Translations under genes and position numbers: made by a program | The notes under the pieces: generated by a model | Told to the model about the DNA's origin: nothing | The model's database searches: none | The model's input: only the letters and a program-made list of their open reading frames with translations | In this document: in pieces, positions 62,515-64,000 of the stretch | Layout: the number at the start of each line of letters is the position of its first letter | How positions within the stretch are numbered: position 1 is the stretch's first letter | Assembly: GCA_902729315.2 (NCBI GenBank) | Contig: LR746274.1 | Span: 1,054,001 to 1,118,000, forward strand | Length of the DNA stretch: 64,000 nt | Source of the DNA: Spirodela intermedia | Lineage: Eukaryota > Streptophyta > Magnoliopsida > Alismatales > Araceae | Reading direction: 5' to 3'

Positions 62515-62735
62515 CTACTGTGGTGCCCCCCTACCGTCACAGCCCTTGTTGTCATAGCCCCTGCTATCGCAGCCCCCTTACCATTGCAGCCCCTATTGTT
62601 GTGGCCCCTTGTCGCTGCAGCTCCCCCTTGCCGTTACAGCCCTTGTCATCCCGGCATCTGTTGTCGCAGCCCCTCCCACTATGGCCCCTACTATTGCACC
62701 CCTTGTCATTGTGGCCTCTCCCACTCTTGCAGTAT
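62515..62735. repeat. Degenerate C-rich minisatellite, about 15-18 bp unit
   Basis: About a dozen imperfect units of the form CCCCTTGTCATTGCAG or CCCCTATTGTTGTGG in a row, inside the copia remnant leader. Confidence 0.75.
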
Positions 62736-62774
62736 CTCACAATATCTCGCGATATCTCGCGATATTATTTCCTA

Positions 62775-63525
62775 CTGCACTGTCTCTTGCCGCATTGTCT
62801 TCTTGTTGTGCACCATCTCTTGTTGCGTGCCGCCCCTTGCTACACATTCTTGCACTTACATCAGTACGTTGTTTACCATCATCATTATAGACTAGGATAG
62901 TGCATCTTCTCCACTTTAGGAACCTTGGCCCACAGCCCCACTTCTAATTGAAGTGTCTCCACTATCGGCACTCCTTCCCCCATGGCACTTCATCACAACA
63001 CAATTGACTTGATTAACATACCTCTTCATCAATCTCAATTATGCATTATAGGCATCGGGTGTTGAACACTTCTATACATCTCACAATATGCTTCATTGTC
63101 TGATGGACGATCTACCGGCCATCATTGACTCGACCTATGTTTCTTGGTCCTAAATTGACTCCACTATGGTCACCTAGACGCTTCAAAGTATTGAGCAGAC
63201 TATGGTTGTAGACTGTGGTATGTAAGTGTTCGAAACCCGATGCCCACGATGCATAATTAAGATTGGTGAAAATATATATCGACCGAGTCAATTAGGACGT
63301 GATAGAGTGTCATGAGAGAATGAGTGTTGACGACAGAGGCACTTTGACTAGAAGTGGGACCATAGGCCAAGGTCCATGAAGTGGAGAAGATGTACTATCA
63401 TGGTCCATAATGATGATGAAAAATAATGTACCAATGCAAGCACAAGAACGTGCAACAAGGGATGACACACAATAGGAGATGGTACGTAGTAAGAAGATAG
63501 TGTGGTAGTACACTGATTACAAAGA
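62775..63525. repeat. Large imperfect inverted repeat (about 330-bp arms)
   Basis: Left arm about 62775-63105 and right arm about 63190-63525 are diverged reverse complements. Matching words in order include CATCATCATTAT, CATCTTCTCCACTT, CCTTGGCC, CCCACTTCTA, AATTATGCAT, GGCATCGGGT and CGAACACTT or TGAACACTT. The spacer is roughly 80 bp. This points to two oppositely oriented copies of the same retroelement segment. Confidence 0.78.
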
Positions 63526-64000
63526 TACTTATAACATTGATTACATAAAGACCTTCTCCCTTGTGGTTCAACTGAACTCTATTCGAGTTCTTCTCTCCTT
63601 GATAGTGCATTGTGATTGGTCACTTCACTAATTGGACTTGTCTAATGCCTTCCTCTATGATGACTTGGATGAGTAGGTTTTCATGGAGCAATCTCTAAAG
63701 TATGTTACCTAGGGGGAGTCTTCTCAAGTTTACTTACTTCAGCATATTATCTACGAACTTAAGTAGAGTTCTTGAGCCTAATTTATGAAGTTTTGTGGCC
63801 TTCTTACTACCTTCAACTTTATTCTATGCATTGCTGACCCTACTTTCCTAATGAAGACCACACTTGGAGTTAATAATCATTTGGACTATGTATGTTGATG
63901 ACATTCTTATAATAGGGAGTGATGAGGCAGACATCTCTACTACCAAAGCTTATTTACAATAACACTTTGTCACAAGAGACTTAGGGACACTGTGTTATTT

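Larger units (their letters stand above)
62131..64000 (+). mobile_element. Decayed Ty1/copia retrotransposon, runs off the window end
   Basis: A TATATAAACA core (62221-62230) and an LTR-like 3' end lead to a primer-binding-site-like TGATATCACAAC (62289-62300), 9 of 12 matches to the usual initiator-methionine tRNA site. Near the end, 63670-63990 reads as reverse transcriptase with several stops: VFMEQSLKYVT, GESSQVYLLQHIIYELK, then YVDDILIIGSDEADISTTKA and HFVTRDLG. The YVDD catalytic motif is at 63891-63902. The region between is scrambled, contains a large inverted repeat and has no gag or protease frame. It is not active as seen. Confidence 0.78.

Noticed and set aside
62743-62768. Repeated TCGCGATATC words as a regulatory palindrome
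   Set aside because: Two short tandem copies only, inside a retroelement remnant; no evidence of function.
62454-62900. Three overlapping Pro/Leu/Ala-rich plus-strand frames
   Set aside because: All come from the C-rich minisatellite and the inverted-repeat arm of the copia remnant.

Overview
The window is nuclear DNA from a flowering plant, read from the gene families (DYW-class PPR, NAC, Alfin-like, RABA, plant mid-SUN) and from GT-AG introns with AT-rich interiors. Several genes have very GC-rich coding sequence beside AT-rich introns, which fits a monocot or another lineage with uneven GC3; the species cannot be named from sequence alone. Gene models were assembled by hand from splice sites, reading phase and family knowledge; every junction listed keeps the frame.

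Layout: 1-4260 (+) mitochondrial chaperonin HSP60/CPN60, entered mid-gene; 5033-7298 (+) Alfin-like PHD-finger histone reader; 7648-9954 (-) intronless DYW-class PPR protein; 10238-12040 (+) glycine-rich protein of unknown role; 13164-16912 (+) FAD-dependent monooxygenase with an antisense copia remnant in intron 1; 17847-19995 (+) NAC factor of the BEARSKIN/SOMBRERO kind; 20614-23122 (+) RABA2-type GTPase; 23631-25505 (+) conserved plant protein of unknown function; 26061-29665 (-) myristoylated CDK-like kinase; 30-34 kb decayed copia and simple repeats; 34288-40789 (-) protein phosphatase methylesterase 1, 13 exons; 41263-48027 (-) two-KH-domain RNA-binding protein with a long Pro/Gly/Tyr/Gln-rich tail; 48468-49409 (-) molybdopterin synthase small subunit CNX7; 49929-51638 (+) GRP23/NUWA-type PPR protein; 52113-53807 (-) mid-SUN protein; 55410-58620 (-) short-chain dehydrogenase resembling pterin aldehyde reductase; 58.6-64 kb non-genic, with LINE-like and copia remnants.

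The genes do not form a pathway or cluster; this is an ordinary gene-rich plant segment of housekeeping and regulatory genes. Two close head-to-head pairs (9954/10238 and 49409/49929) could share promoters. TGGGCC/GGCCCA (site II) motifs recur in the intergenic gaps. I found no previously undescribed system. The most unusual signals are local: repeated short tandem duplications in introns and spacers, a perfect 18-bp hairpin in an HSP60 intron, a putative 45-nt frame-preserving GC-AG intron in the monooxygenase, and a large imperfect palindrome inside the terminal copia remnant.
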